Assembly (NCBI GenBank): GCA_020637985.1
Contig: JACKJK010000004.1
Location: 434,001-498,000 of the forward strand
Source of the DNA: Rhodobiaceae bacterium
Lineage (GTDB): Bacteria > Pseudomonadota > Alphaproteobacteria > Rhizobiales > Tepidamorphaceae
Reading direction: 5' to 3'
DNA: 64,000 nucleotides
The position numbers were made by a program, and so were the translations under genes. Positions 32,664 through 41,139 of the stretch are shown one piece after another. The notes beneath the pieces were generated by a model, which was not told the DNA's origin, ran no database searches, and worked only from the letters and a program-made list of their open reading frames with translations. Numbering within the stretch: the first letter of the stretch is position 1; each line of letters starts with the position of its first letter.

Positions 32664-33531
32664 TGCTGGTCCCGCCATTCGCGACCTTGGCCGCATCGAC
32701 GAGCCGGTGCTCGTCTTCGGCGGCGTCTGTTCCAACCTCGAGGCCTTCCGCGCGCTCGTCGAACAAGCGCATCGTTTGGCAATCCCGCCGCAACACATGG
32801 TCCACACCGGTGACATCATCGCCTACGGCGCCGACCCGCAGGCCTGCGCGCGGATGCTGCGCGACCTCGCTTGCCCGGCCATCAAGGGCAACGTCGAGCA
32901 GCAGCTTGCCGATGGCGCGCTCGACTGCGGCTGCGGCTTCGACGAGGGCACCGGCTGCGACCTGCTGTCGGCGCGCTGGTTCGATTTCGCCCGCCGCCGC
33001 GTCGACCCGGACCTGTGCGCCTGGATGGGGCGTTTGCCGGACCACATGTACTTCGAGATGGCGGGGGTGAGCGTGCGCGTCGTGCACGGCGCGCCGCGGC
33101 AGGCGAACCGCTTCCTCTACGGCCCCGAACCGGACCAAGACTTTGCCGGCGAACTGGATGCGGTGGCCGAGGACTTCGTCATCGCCGGCCACTCCGGCTT
33201 TCCCTTCTTCCGCCGCTTCGGGCCGCGCGGCTGGCTCAACACCGGCGCGCTCGGTATCCCCGGCGACGATGGCACGCCGCGCACCTGGTACGCCGTGCTG
33301 ACGCCGGAGAAGACCGGCATCCGCATCAACCTGCACGCCTTGACCTACGATCACGCAAGCGCGGTCGCGAAGCTGCGTGCGGCGGGTCTGCCCGAACCCT
33401 ATGCCATCGCGCTGGAAGGCGGCCCGGCCCCCAACCGCGACACGTTGCCCGCACCGCTACAGGCACGTGCGGGTCAGCAGCTCGCATTCGAGCCGATCAT
33501 GCTTGAAGCGGCGAAAGTGGAGGTCGGCTAG
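32656..33531 (+). CDS. Metallophosphoesterase-family protein with altered metal site
   Basis: A 291-aa calcineurin-like phosphoesterase fold. Later motifs are recognisable: HTGDIIAYGADP, IKGNVEQQL, VRVVHGAP and IAGHSGFPFFRRFGPR. The first motif, normally D-x-H-G-N, reads FGGVCSNLEAF (Gly22/Gly23, Cys25), so the Asp and His metal ligands are absent. A Cys-rich insertion (DCGCGFDEGTGCD, four Cys) follows motif III. It overlaps the NHase accessory gene by 8 nt and ends in a 3-nt overlap with the convergent Ni/Co transporter. The operon position suggests a role in NHase maturation or regulation; none is established. Confidence 0.8.
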   Translation: MTDAGPAIRDLGRIDEPVLVFGGVCSNLEAFRALVEQAHRLAIPPQHMVHTGDIIAYGADPQACARMLRDLACPAIKGNVEQQLADGALDCGCGFDEGTGCDLLSARWFDFARRRVDPDLCAWMGRLPDHMYFEMAGVSVRVVHGAPRQANRFLYGPEPDQDFAGELDAVAEDFVIAGHSGFPFFRRFGPRGWLNTGALGIPGDDGTPRTWYAVLTPEKTGIRINLHALTYDHASAVAKLRAAGLPEPYAIALEGGPAPNRDTLPAPLQARAGQQLAFEPIMLEAAKVEVG

Positions 33532-35171
33532 ATCATTCCCTGCCGGCCAAGCGCGCCGGCGAGGAACACCAGCCCGAACAGCAGCACGAAGGCACCCGCG
33601 CCCAGCTCGATGGCAAACGACAGCGTTGCCGTCGAAGCGGGCGAGCGCGCCAGCCGCGCGACCAGCGCGCGCGCCCCCAGCGCCGAACTGGCGATCGCCG
33701 CCGTGATGCCGCCGGTGCCGACCGCCATCGCGAAGGTGCCGGCGACGCCGAGCAGGTACATCTCCTGCGCAAAGCAGAACACCAGCAGGATCAGCGCGCC
33801 GCTGCACGGCCGGATGCCGACCGCCAGGATCGCGCTCCACGCGGACGCAAGGCTCAGCGGCTGCTTCAGGCTGGCGGGATCGGGCGCATGCGCATGGCCG
33901 CAGCAGGATCCGTCCGGCAGATGCTCGTGACCGTCATCATGTGAGTGTGCGTGCGCATGTGCATGCGCGCGGGACGCCCCGCGCCCGCGTACCGCACGCC
34001 AGACAAGCGAGACACCGATTGCAACGATCAGCACGTAGCTGGCGATCTCCAGCAGTCCGGCTGTGCGCGTCATGCTGGCACTCGTCATGCGTAGCACCAG
34101 CGTCATGACGCCGACGATGGCGATGGCCGAAACCGCCTGCAGCATGGCCGCAAGGAATGCGATGATCGCGCCGCGCCGCGCCGTCTCGCCGTTGGCAAGC
34201 ACGTAGGACGAGATCACCGCCTTGCCGTGGCCCGGTCCCGCGGCATGCAGCACGCCGTAGATGAAGGCGAAGGCGAGCACACTGAACGCGGCCAGCGGGC
34301 TTTCCTTCGTCGCGGTCACCGCGTCCGAGATCAGCCGGTAGAAGCGCGACTGCTGCGCCGAGACCCACGACAGGAACTTCGCGAAGGGCCCGCCGCTGCC
34401 CGGCTTGAAGCCCGGCTCGATCGGCGCCACGCCGAAAGGCGTGCCGCTCGGCTCGATGGCGCGCGCCTGCGGTTCAGCCGCTGCCACCACGTCGCCGCAG
34501 GTGATCGTCAGCCTGTTCTCGATGTCGGTGACGAGCCCGGTGTATTCCGCCGGCAGTTCGCGCATGCTGGCGGGCAGCTCGGCGAGCTTTGCAGCCGCCG
34601 CCGCATCGAGCGGTGGCGGCCGGCGCACGGTGAGCTTGCAGTCCGCCGGCGCGTTGATCAGGCGGGCGGGCTCCTTTTCGTCGAGGCTGAAGGCAACGAA
34701 ATATTCCGGGTCGTAGATGCCGATTTCGACCGGCAGGCCGTGCGGCTTGTAGGGCGCTTCCAGCGTCAGCGTGTAATGCAGCGTCAGCGTGCCGTCGACG
34801 GCGCGCTCCAGCCAGTAGTCCTTCGGCTTGCCGTAGGGCGGCTCCTCGTCGCCGGAATACAGGAAGGTGAAGTAGTCGTACTCCTCCAGCGAGGTCGCGT
34901 TGACCTCCGCCAGCGGCGCCAGCTCCTCGCGCGAGTAGACCTTGTCGCCGTTCACGTCGAGGCCTTCCACCGCGTAGATGCTGAACGGCAGGTCGAAGAC
35001 CCAGCGATGGCGCATCTCGGTGATCTCGCCGGCGTCGTTGAAGACGACATCGGTCGCGGCGACCACCAGCACGTGCGGATGCGTTCGCGTCTCCTGCGGA
35101 TAGAGCAGGGCGGCCAAGGCAAGACCGACAAACAAGGCAATGCGGCGCACGCCGCCGGACACCGGGTTCAT
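33528..35171 (-). CDS. DUF1007 + NicO/RcnA-type nickel/cobalt transporter fusion
   Basis: A 547-aa protein. Residues ~1-30 are a signal or anchor segment, ~30-230 the DUF1007 periplasmic domain (HPHVLVVAATDVVFNDAGEI), and ~290-545 a six-helix NicO transporter with HAAGPGHGKAV in an early helix, a His-rich loop (AHAHAHAHSHDDGHEH, then CCGHAHA) and VGIRPCSGALILLVF. Such proteins move Ni2+ or Co2+; direction (uptake or efflux) cannot be read from sequence. It lies 43 nt downstream of copA on the same strand and faces the cobalt nitrile hydratase operon, so cobalt supply is a reasonable inference. Confidence 0.88.
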   Translation of the reverse strand: MNPVSGGVRRIALFVGLALAALLYPQETRTHPHVLVVAATDVVFNDAGEITEMRHRWVFDLPFSIYAVEGLDVNGDKVYSREELAPLAEVNATSLEEYDYFTFLYSGDEEPPYGKPKDYWLERAVDGTLTLHYTLTLEAPYKPHGLPVEIGIYDPEYFVAFSLDEKEPARLINAPADCKLTVRRPPPLDAAAAAKLAELPASMRELPAEYTGLVTDIENRLTITCGDVVAAAEPQARAIEPSGTPFGVAPIEPGFKPGSGGPFAKFLSWVSAQQSRFYRLISDAVTATKESPLAAFSVLAFAFIYGVLHAAGPGHGKAVISSYVLANGETARRGAIIAFLAAMLQAVSAIAIVGVMTLVLRMTSASMTRTAGLLEIASYVLIVAIGVSLVWRAVRGRGASRAHAHAHAHSHDDGHEHLPDGSCCGHAHAPDPASLKQPLSLASAWSAILAVGIRPCSGALILLVFCFAQEMYLLGVAGTFAMAVGTGGITAAIASSALGARALVARLARSPASTATLSFAIELGAGAFVLLFGLVFLAGALGRQGMI

Positions 35172-35214
35172 GGCGGCGCACGTTAGCCTGATTTGCGCCG
35201 GAATGAAGGCGATT

Positions 35215-37491
35215 TCAGCCGCGTGCCTTCGCCGCAGGGCGCCAGCGCGCCAGCAGTGCCGAATTGCTGACGACCGAGACCGAACTCATCGCCATCGCAG
35301 CGCCCGCGATCGCCGGGGTCAGCAGCCCGAAGGCCGCCAGCGGAATGCCGACCACGTTGTAGACGAAGGCCCAGAACAGGTTCTGCCGGATCTTGCCAAG
35401 CGTGCGCCGCGCGATGTCGCGCGCTGCCGGCACAAGCCCGAGATCGCTGCGCATCAGCGCGATGTCGGCGGTTTCCATCGCAACGTCCGTGCCGCTGCCC
35501 ATCGCGACGCCGACGTCGGCGGCAGCCAGCGCGGGGGCATCGTTGATGCCGTCGCCGACCATGGCGACGCGGTGGCCGGCGCGCCGCAGCTTGCCGATCC
35601 GCAGCGACTTCTTCTCCGGTGTCATGCGCGCCGCGAAATCGCCGATGCCGATCTCGCGCGCCATCGCCTCAGCGACCGGCTGGCTGTCGCCGGTCAGCAT
35701 CACGGTATCGAGCCCGCCTGCGGCAAGCGCGGCCAGCGCGTCGCGCGCGCTGTCGCGTGCCACGTCCCTGAGCCCGATCAGGCCGGCAAAGACGCCGTCG
35801 CGGGCAACCGCCACCGGCGTTGCCGCAGCATCCGCAAGCTGCGCGTCACCGATCGCGATGCCGCGCCCGGCGAGGAATTCAGGCCTACCGGCCAGCACGC
35901 TCACACCATCGACCGTCCCCTCGACGCCCTCGCCGGGCACCACCTTGAAGTCAGCCGCCCGCGGCAACGCTATGCCGCGCTCGCTTGCATCCGCAAGGAT
36001 ACCGCGCGCCAGCGGGTGCTGGTTGCCCTGCTGCACCGCAGCCGCCAGCCGCACCAGCGCGGCCTCGTCCCCCTGCGCCGGGCGGATCTCCACGACGCCC
36101 GGTTCGCCCAGCGTCAGCGTTCCCGTCTTGTCGAAGACGATCATGTCGGCGCCGGCGAGCGATTCCAGCGCCTCGATGTCGCGCACCAGGATGCCGGCGC
36201 GCGCCGCAGCGCCCGTCCCCGCCAGCAGCGCCGTCGGCGCCGCGAGCCCGAGCGCGCACGGGCACGCGATCACCAGCACCGAGACGCAGGCGACCAGCGC
36301 CTGCTCGAAGCCGCCGCCGGCGAACATCCAGCCCGCGAAGGTCAGCACGGCAACGCCGAGCACCGCCGGCACGAAGACGCCGGCGATGCGGTCGACAAGA
36401 CGCTGCACCGGCGCCTTGCCGGCTTGCGCCGCCTCCACCATGCGGATCATCCGCGCGACCGTGGTGTCCTCACCGACCGCCGCGACCTCGATGACGAGAC
36501 GTCCGTTGCCGTTGATCGCCCCCTCGATGACGCGCGAACCGGCCTGCTTGGCGACCGGCGCGCTTTCGCCCGTCACCAGCGCCTCGTCCATTTCCGAGGC
36601 GCCCGAAATCACCGTCCCGTCGACGGGAACGCGTCCACCGGGCACGACGAGCACCTGCATGCCGACGCGCAAGGCCGACAGCGGCACCTCGCGCTCGCCG
36701 TCTGCCTCCAGCACGACCGCGCTCTGCGGCCGCAACGCGGCCAGCGCACGGATGGCGTCGCCGGCGCTCGCCTTGGCGCGTGCCTCGAGGATCTTGCCGA
36801 ACAACACCAGCGTCAGGATCACCGCCGCACCCTCGAAATACAGGTGGCCGCGCGCCGCCTCCCCCCTCGTCAGGACGAGATAGAGGCTGAAGCCCCACGC
36901 CGCGCTGGTGCCAAGCGCCACCAGCGTGTCCATCGTCGCGGAGCGCGACCTCAGCGCCTTCCAGGCGCCGACGTAGAACCTGCGCCCGACGGCGAACTGC
37001 ACGATGGTTCCCAGAACGGCCTCGACGCCGACCGGCAGGTGCCAGTCCAGTCCAAGAACCATCCCGGCCATCGGGGCTACCAGCGGCAGCGTCAGCACGG
37101 TGGCGACAACCAGCAGCAAGACGTCGCGGCGCAACCGCGCCCGTGTTTCCAGCTCCGCAGCCTCGCGCTGGGCCGCGCGCTCTTCCGCGTTCTCGCCGCG
37201 CGCACGCGCGTCGTAGCCTGCGTCCCGCACCGCTTCGATCAGGCGTTCCAGCGCCACCTTTTCCCCGGCACCAAGCGTCACGTCAGCGCGCGCCAGGGCA
37301 AGATTGATGTTCGCCTCGCGCACGCCCGTGACGCCGCCGAGCGCCTTTTCGACCCGCGCCACGCAGCTCGCACAGCTCATGCCGTCTACATCCAGGGTGA
37401 CATGTTCGCCACCGCTCGGCAGCGCACCGGGTTCGGTACGCGGCGGCACGAGGGTTTCGGCAGTCATCGCATGGGGCATGGCATGAGACAT
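35215..37491 (-). CDS. copA: Copper-translocating P1B-type ATPase
   Basis: A 758-aa inner-membrane pump that exports Cu+. One N-terminal HMA domain has GMSCASC (Cys40, Cys43). Eight membrane helices are expected, with the CPC ion motif in VIACPCALGLA, phosphorylation site DKTGTLTLGEPG, the actuator TGES motif, HP in NQHPLARG, the MVGDGINDAPALA hinge and the C-terminal NxxxYN / MxxSS motifs (WAFVYNVVG, AMAMSSVSVV), all of the Cu+ (P1B-1) class. AGGTG precedes the ATG. A MerR-type promoter with a 19-bp spacer lies directly upstream. The Ni/Co transporter gene follows. Confidence 0.95.
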   Translation of the reverse strand: MSHAMPHAMTAETLVPPRTEPGALPSGGEHVTLDVDGMSCASCVARVEKALGGVTGVREANINLALARADVTLGAGEKVALERLIEAVRDAGYDARARGENAEERAAQREAAELETRARLRRDVLLLVVATVLTLPLVAPMAGMVLGLDWHLPVGVEAVLGTIVQFAVGRRFYVGAWKALRSRSATMDTLVALGTSAAWGFSLYLVLTRGEAARGHLYFEGAAVILTLVLFGKILEARAKASAGDAIRALAALRPQSAVVLEADGEREVPLSALRVGMQVLVVPGGRVPVDGTVISGASEMDEALVTGESAPVAKQAGSRVIEGAINGNGRLVIEVAAVGEDTTVARMIRMVEAAQAGKAPVQRLVDRIAGVFVPAVLGVAVLTFAGWMFAGGGFEQALVACVSVLVIACPCALGLAAPTALLAGTGAAARAGILVRDIEALESLAGADMIVFDKTGTLTLGEPGVVEIRPAQGDEAALVRLAAAVQQGNQHPLARGILADASERGIALPRAADFKVVPGEGVEGTVDGVSVLAGRPEFLAGRGIAIGDAQLADAAATPVAVARDGVFAGLIGLRDVARDSARDALAALAAGGLDTVMLTGDSQPVAEAMAREIGIGDFAARMTPEKKSLRIGKLRRAGHRVAMVGDGINDAPALAAADVGVAMGSGTDVAMETADIALMRSDLGLVPAARDIARRTLGKIRQNLFWAFVYNVVGIPLAAFGLLTPAIAGAAMAMSSVSVVSNSALLARWRPAAKARG

Positions 37492-37524
37492 GGTTGCACC
37501 TGTCGGCAGGAACTCATGTCGCCA

Positions 37525-37555
37525 CAGATAGAGATTCCAGTAACTGGAAGGTCAA
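37525..37555 (-). promoter_or_regulatory. CueR/HmrR-type copper-responsive promoter of copA
   Basis: On the minus strand, TTGACC (37550-37555) and TATCTG (37525-37530) are separated by 19 bp, the overlong spacer of MerR-family promoters. The spacer carries the palindrome TTCCAGTTACTGGAA (37535-37549), very close to CueR/HmrR operators. The predicted start lies about 25 nt before the copA ATG. No cueR gene is in the window. Confidence 0.8.
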
Positions 37556-37577
37556 GCCGGCAGCATTCCCCTGCCGA

Positions 37578-38393
37578 TCAGTCTCCGAGCCGGCCGAGGT
37601 CGAACCGTGACACGTCGCACACGAGGTCGATGAACCGGCTGGCCTGATGTTCGGCGATCGCCGCACCGAGTTCGGCGCGCGCTGCCGCCGCGTTGCCGAT
37701 GGCGCCGCTGGCGTTGAGGTCCTGCGTCGCCCAGGAAAAGCCGGTTCCCCCACCGCCGCGCAGGATGCAGAATTCGCCGTCCATGCCGGCGGCGGCGGAG
37801 ACGAAATCCGCCGCCGCGTCCATGGCGACGAGATCGGGATGCAGGTGCAGCATCAGCGAGGTCTCGATCTGCCCGGCGTGGATGCCGTGGCGCTGCTCGC
37901 CCTCCCCGATCAACCCTTGCGGCAGGCCCATGCGTGCCCAGCTGGTCGCCACCACGAACATGTCGGCATCCAGCCGCAGCCGCCGCCCCGCGATGCTCAT
38001 CGCCTCCGAGTTGCCGCCGTGCGACGACATGATGACAAGCCGGCGCACGCCGCTTGCGGCGATGCCGTGACCGATTTCCACCAGAGTGTCGATGAGCGTG
38101 CCGGCATCGAGCGACAGCGTTCCGGCGAAGGCAGCATGTTCGTCGCTCTTGCCGACCGGCAGTGCGGGCAGGCACAGCACGTCGCACGCGCCCGCCCACG
38201 CGGCCTCGGCCATGGCGAGTAGCCCCTCCCCAATGAGCAGATCGGTGCCGAACGGCAGGTGCGGCCCGTGCTGCTCGACCGCGGCAATGGGCAGCACGGC
38301 AACGGCATGGTCGAGATCGGCTGCGGCGAGCCCCATGCGGCCCGTCCTTGCCCACGCCCGCCACTGTCCACCACCGGACCTGTCTGCCGCCAT
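37578..38393 (-). CDS. Creatininase-family amidohydrolase
   Basis: A 271-aa protein of the creatininase fold. The metal-ligand motif VLPIAAVEQHGPHLPFGTD is intact (Glu, His, Asp), as are VIMSSHGGNSEAMS (second His) and the HAGQIETSLMLHLHPDLV segment with its Glu. Members include creatininase, MftE and 3-dehydro-compound amidohydrolases, so the substrate is not defined. GGAG lies 9 nt before the ATG. It is alone on the minus strand between copA and a divergent ABC ATPase. Confidence 0.85.
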   Translation of the reverse strand: MAADRSGGGQWRAWARTGRMGLAAADLDHAVAVLPIAAVEQHGPHLPFGTDLLIGEGLLAMAEAAWAGACDVLCLPALPVGKSDEHAAFAGTLSLDAGTLIDTLVEIGHGIAASGVRRLVIMSSHGGNSEAMSIAGRRLRLDADMFVVATSWARMGLPQGLIGEGEQRHGIHAGQIETSLMLHLHPDLVAMDAAADFVSAAAGMDGEFCILRGGGGTGFSWATQDLNASGAIGNAAAARAELGAAIAEHQASRFIDLVCDVSRFDLGRLGD

Positions 38394-38527
38394 CTCCGCA
38401 ACTCCATACGCTAGGCCAAGGACATTGTGCCCGCCGCCAGGGCCGGACCCTAGCGGGGCACGCAGTCCTGTGGCAATCCCCGCGCGATGCCGCTACGACG
38501 TGCAACATCCTATCGGGAGTTTGAAGC

Positions 38528-39328
38528 GTGTCGCAGGACCATGATCGAGAAAGCACCACGGCGGGCGCGCCTCGACCGGGCGCCGCGGACCTCATCACCC
38601 TGCGCGGGGTCACCCGCGTGTTCTATGGCGGCGTCCGGGCGCTCGGCGGCATTGACCTCTGCGTCGGCGAAGGCGAGTTCCTCACCATCATCGGAGCATC
38701 GGGAACGGGAAAGACGACCCTGCTGCGGATCATGGCCGGCCTCGACGAGCCGACCGCCGGCCAAGTCCGGCGCGACCCGGCCATTGCCAGGACCGGGGGC
38801 ACCGCGATGGTCTTCCAGGACCCTGCCCTGATGCCCTGGGCAAGCGCCTTCGACAACGTCTGGCTGCCGTTGCGAATCGCCGGCGCCTCGCGCGCCGACG
38901 CACATGCACAGGTCATGGCAGCGCTGGAAACCGTCGACCTGGCGGCGCGGCGTGATGCCCTGCCCGCGGAACTGAGCGGCGGCATGCGCATGCGCGTGTC
39001 CATCGCCCGCGCGCTCGTCACCAGTCCGCGCCTGCTGTTGCTCGACGAGCCCTTCGCCGCCCTCGATGAACTGACCCGTTTCCGCCTCAACGACGTGCTG
39101 CGCGGTCTATGGCAAAGAAAGCGACTGACGGCCGTGCTGGTGACCCATTCGGTCTATGAGGCGGCCTATTTGTCCACACGTGTCGCTGTCATTTCAGCGC
39201 GTCATGGCCACATTTCCGCGGAAATGGCAATTTCCGGCGATATCGAACGCAATCAGGCATTTCGCGAGTCTACAGCGTACTTTGACTACGTCCGCCGCCT
39301 GTCGACCTTGCTCGGGCAAGCCGGCTAA
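38528..39328 (+). CDS. ABC transporter ATPase (SsuB/TauB/NrtD-like), orphan
   Basis: A 266-aa ATP-binding subunit with Walker A GASGTGKTT, Q-loop VFQDPALMPWASAFDNVWLPL, signature LSGGMRMRVSIARAL, Walker B LLLLDEPFAALDE and the switch His in VLVTHSVYEAAYLS. The MPW-x-x-A-F-x-N-V pattern is that of nitrate/sulfonate/taurine importers. No permease or binding-protein gene is adjacent, so its partners are elsewhere. GTG start with GGGAG upstream. Confidence 0.88.
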   Translation: MSQDHDRESTTAGAPRPGAADLITLRGVTRVFYGGVRALGGIDLCVGEGEFLTIIGASGTGKTTLLRIMAGLDEPTAGQVRRDPAIARTGGTAMVFQDPALMPWASAFDNVWLPLRIAGASRADAHAQVMAALETVDLAARRDALPAELSGGMRMRVSIARALVTSPRLLLLDEPFAALDELTRFRLNDVLRGLWQRKRLTAVLVTHSVYEAAYLSTRVAVISARHGHISAEMAISGDIERNQAFRESTAYFDYVRRLSTLLGQAG

Positions 39329-39386
39329 TAGAATTCCCGCATGATTACAAGGGTTTGACCGAAGCGCTCTTAAGGTTCAAGCTAGA

Positions 39387-39402
39387 TTCGTTGCGCATCG
39401 AA
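39387..39402. promoter_or_regulatory. Candidate MarR operator
   Basis: TTCGTTGCGCATCGAA is a 16-bp palindrome with one mismatched pair, located 35 bp upstream of the MarR start codon. The size and position fit an autoregulatory MarR-family site. Confidence 0.35.
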
Positions 39403-39436
39403 GATTTGGATTCACGAGGTGCGGGGGGCAACGCGA

Positions 39437-39874
39437 TTGAAAGCTTGGTACCGCGAATCCTTGAGCTACCAGTTGTTGCGCGTGGCGCGGCTTCACCGGA
39501 CGCGCGCAGCCAGCCATCTCGGCGAAATCGGCATGCACCCGGGCCAGGAGACCGTGCTGCTGACGCTGGTGGAGAACGACGGCCAGACGATGACGGCGTT
39601 GGCCGACGCACTCGAGGTCAAGCCGCCGACGATCACCAAGATGGTCTCGCGTATGAGCAGCCAGGGCCTTGTGTCACGCAACAACCTGGAGACCGACAGG
39701 CGCAGTTTCACGGTTTTCCTGACCGAGGATGGCCGCAGCAAGGCCAATGAACTCAAAAGCCTGTGGAAACGCCTCGAAAAGGAGGCTATGAGCGCCCTCG
39801 ACGAAAAGGACCGCAAGCGGTTCGCCCGGATGCTCGGCCAGGTCGCGGAAAACCTCGCGAACCGCGAATCGTGA
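39437..39874 (+). CDS. MarR family transcriptional regulator
   Basis: A 145-aa winged-helix protein. The DNA-binding part reads GQTMTALADALEVKPPTITKMVSRMSSQGLV (shown here as one family landmark around residues 50-80), followed by the wing NNLETDRRSFTVFLTEDGRS. Both are standard MarR features. I favour the TTG at 39437, which has GGGGGG 8 nt upstream, over the in-frame GTG at 39419, which lacks a spaced SD. A palindrome upstream may be its own operator. The aminotransferase gene starts 43 nt downstream and is likely co-transcribed. Confidence 0.85.
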   Translation: MKAWYRESLSYQLLRVARLHRTRAASHLGEIGMHPGQETVLLTLVENDGQTMTALADALEVKPPTITKMVSRMSSQGLVSRNNLETDRRSFTVFLTEDGRSKANELKSLWKRLEKEAMSALDEKDRKRFARMLGQVAENLANRES

Positions 39875-39917
39875 ACGGCGTCCGGTAACCGCCAGCCGGA
39901 CGGCTCCTGAGTGAGCC

Positions 39918-41108
39918 GTGCCACACACGGGTAACCAGGTGCTCAGGACAATCGACGCTTTCGACAGGATCGGCGACGAGAACGCCTTCTCGGTGCTCGC
40001 GCGCGCGACCCAGCTGGCCTCGCAAGGCCGCGACATCATCAACCTCGGCATCGGCCAGCCGGATTTCCCGACCCCGCCGCACATCGTGGAAGCGGCCATC
40101 AAGGCGCTGCGCGACGGTCAGCATGGCTATACCCCGGCAACCGGCATCGCGCCGCTGCGCGAGGCCGTCAGCGCCGACCTGCATCGCCGCCTCGGCGTCG
40201 AGGTCGATCCCGGCCTCGTGCTGATCGTGCCCGGCGGCAAGGTGACGATGTTCGTCGCCATCCTGATGTTCGGCGAGCCCGGCGCCGAGATCATGTATCC
40301 CGACCCCGGCTTTCCGATCTATCGCTCGATGATCGAGTTCACCGGCGCGACGCCGGTTCCCATCCCGATCCGCGAGAGCAACGACTTCGCGTTTTCCGCC
40401 AGCGAAACGCTGTCGCTCGTCTCCCCGCGCACCCGCCTGATGATCCTCAATTCGCCGGCCAACCCGACCGGCGGCGTCACGCCGCGCGGCGAGGTCGATG
40501 CGCTCGCCGCGGGGCTTGCCGCGCACCCGCACGTGGCGATCCTCTCCGACGAGATCTACGGCCAGATGACCTACGACGGGCTAGAACACGCAAGCCTGCT
40601 CGCCTATCCCGACATCCGCGATCGGCTGATCCTGCTCGACGGCTGGTCCAAGACCTACGCCATGACGGGCTGGCGGCTGGGCTATTCGGTTTGGCCGAAG
40701 CCGCTGTTCGACAAGGCACGCAAGCTCGCGGTCAATTCGTGGTCCTGCGTCAACGCGCCGGCGCAATATGCCGGCCTTGCCGCGCTTCAGGGCCCGCAGG
40801 ACTGCGTCGGCGACATGATGGCCGCCTTCGATCGCCGCCGCGCCCTCGTCGTCGAGGGACTGAACGCGATCCCCGGCATCACCTGCCGCACGCCGCTCGG
40901 CGCCTTCTACGCCTTTCCCAATGTCTCCGCGGTCGCGGCATCGGCCAAGGCGCTCGCCTCGCGCCTGCTGGAGGACACCGGTGTCGCCACCATCGGCGGG
41001 CCGGACTTCGGCACCCTCGGCGAAGGCTACCTGCGCCTGAGCTACGCAAACTCGGAGGACAACATCGCCCGAGCGCTGGCGCGCATCGGCGATTTCCTCG
41101 CCGCCTGA
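39918..41108 (+). CDS. PLP-dependent aminotransferase, class I
   Basis: A 396-aa fold-type I aminotransferase of the aspartate/alanine type. Landmarks: INLGIGQPDFPTPPHIV near residue 42, GYTPATGIAPLREAV, the NSPANPTGG loop with the PLP-contacting Asn, SDEIYGQMTYDG with the Asp, the Schiff-base Lys in LDGWSKTYAMTGWRLGY, and the C-terminal Arg in YLRLSYANS. The substrate is not defined by these motifs. GTG start at 39918 with GAGTGAG upstream. MarR precedes it, so it may be MarR-controlled. Confidence 0.88.
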   Translation: MPHTGNQVLRTIDAFDRIGDENAFSVLARATQLASQGRDIINLGIGQPDFPTPPHIVEAAIKALRDGQHGYTPATGIAPLREAVSADLHRRLGVEVDPGLVLIVPGGKVTMFVAILMFGEPGAEIMYPDPGFPIYRSMIEFTGATPVPIPIRESNDFAFSASETLSLVSPRTRLMILNSPANPTGGVTPRGEVDALAAGLAAHPHVAILSDEIYGQMTYDGLEHASLLAYPDIRDRLILLDGWSKTYAMTGWRLGYSVWPKPLFDKARKLAVNSWSCVNAPAQYAGLAALQGPQDCVGDMMAAFDRRRALVVEGLNAIPGITCRTPLGAFYAFPNVSAVAASAKALASRLLEDTGVATIGGPDFGTLGEGYLRLSYANSEDNIARALARIGDFLAA

Positions 41109-41139
41109 ACCGCTGCCCCCGGCAAGCTCGCCGGTCCGG

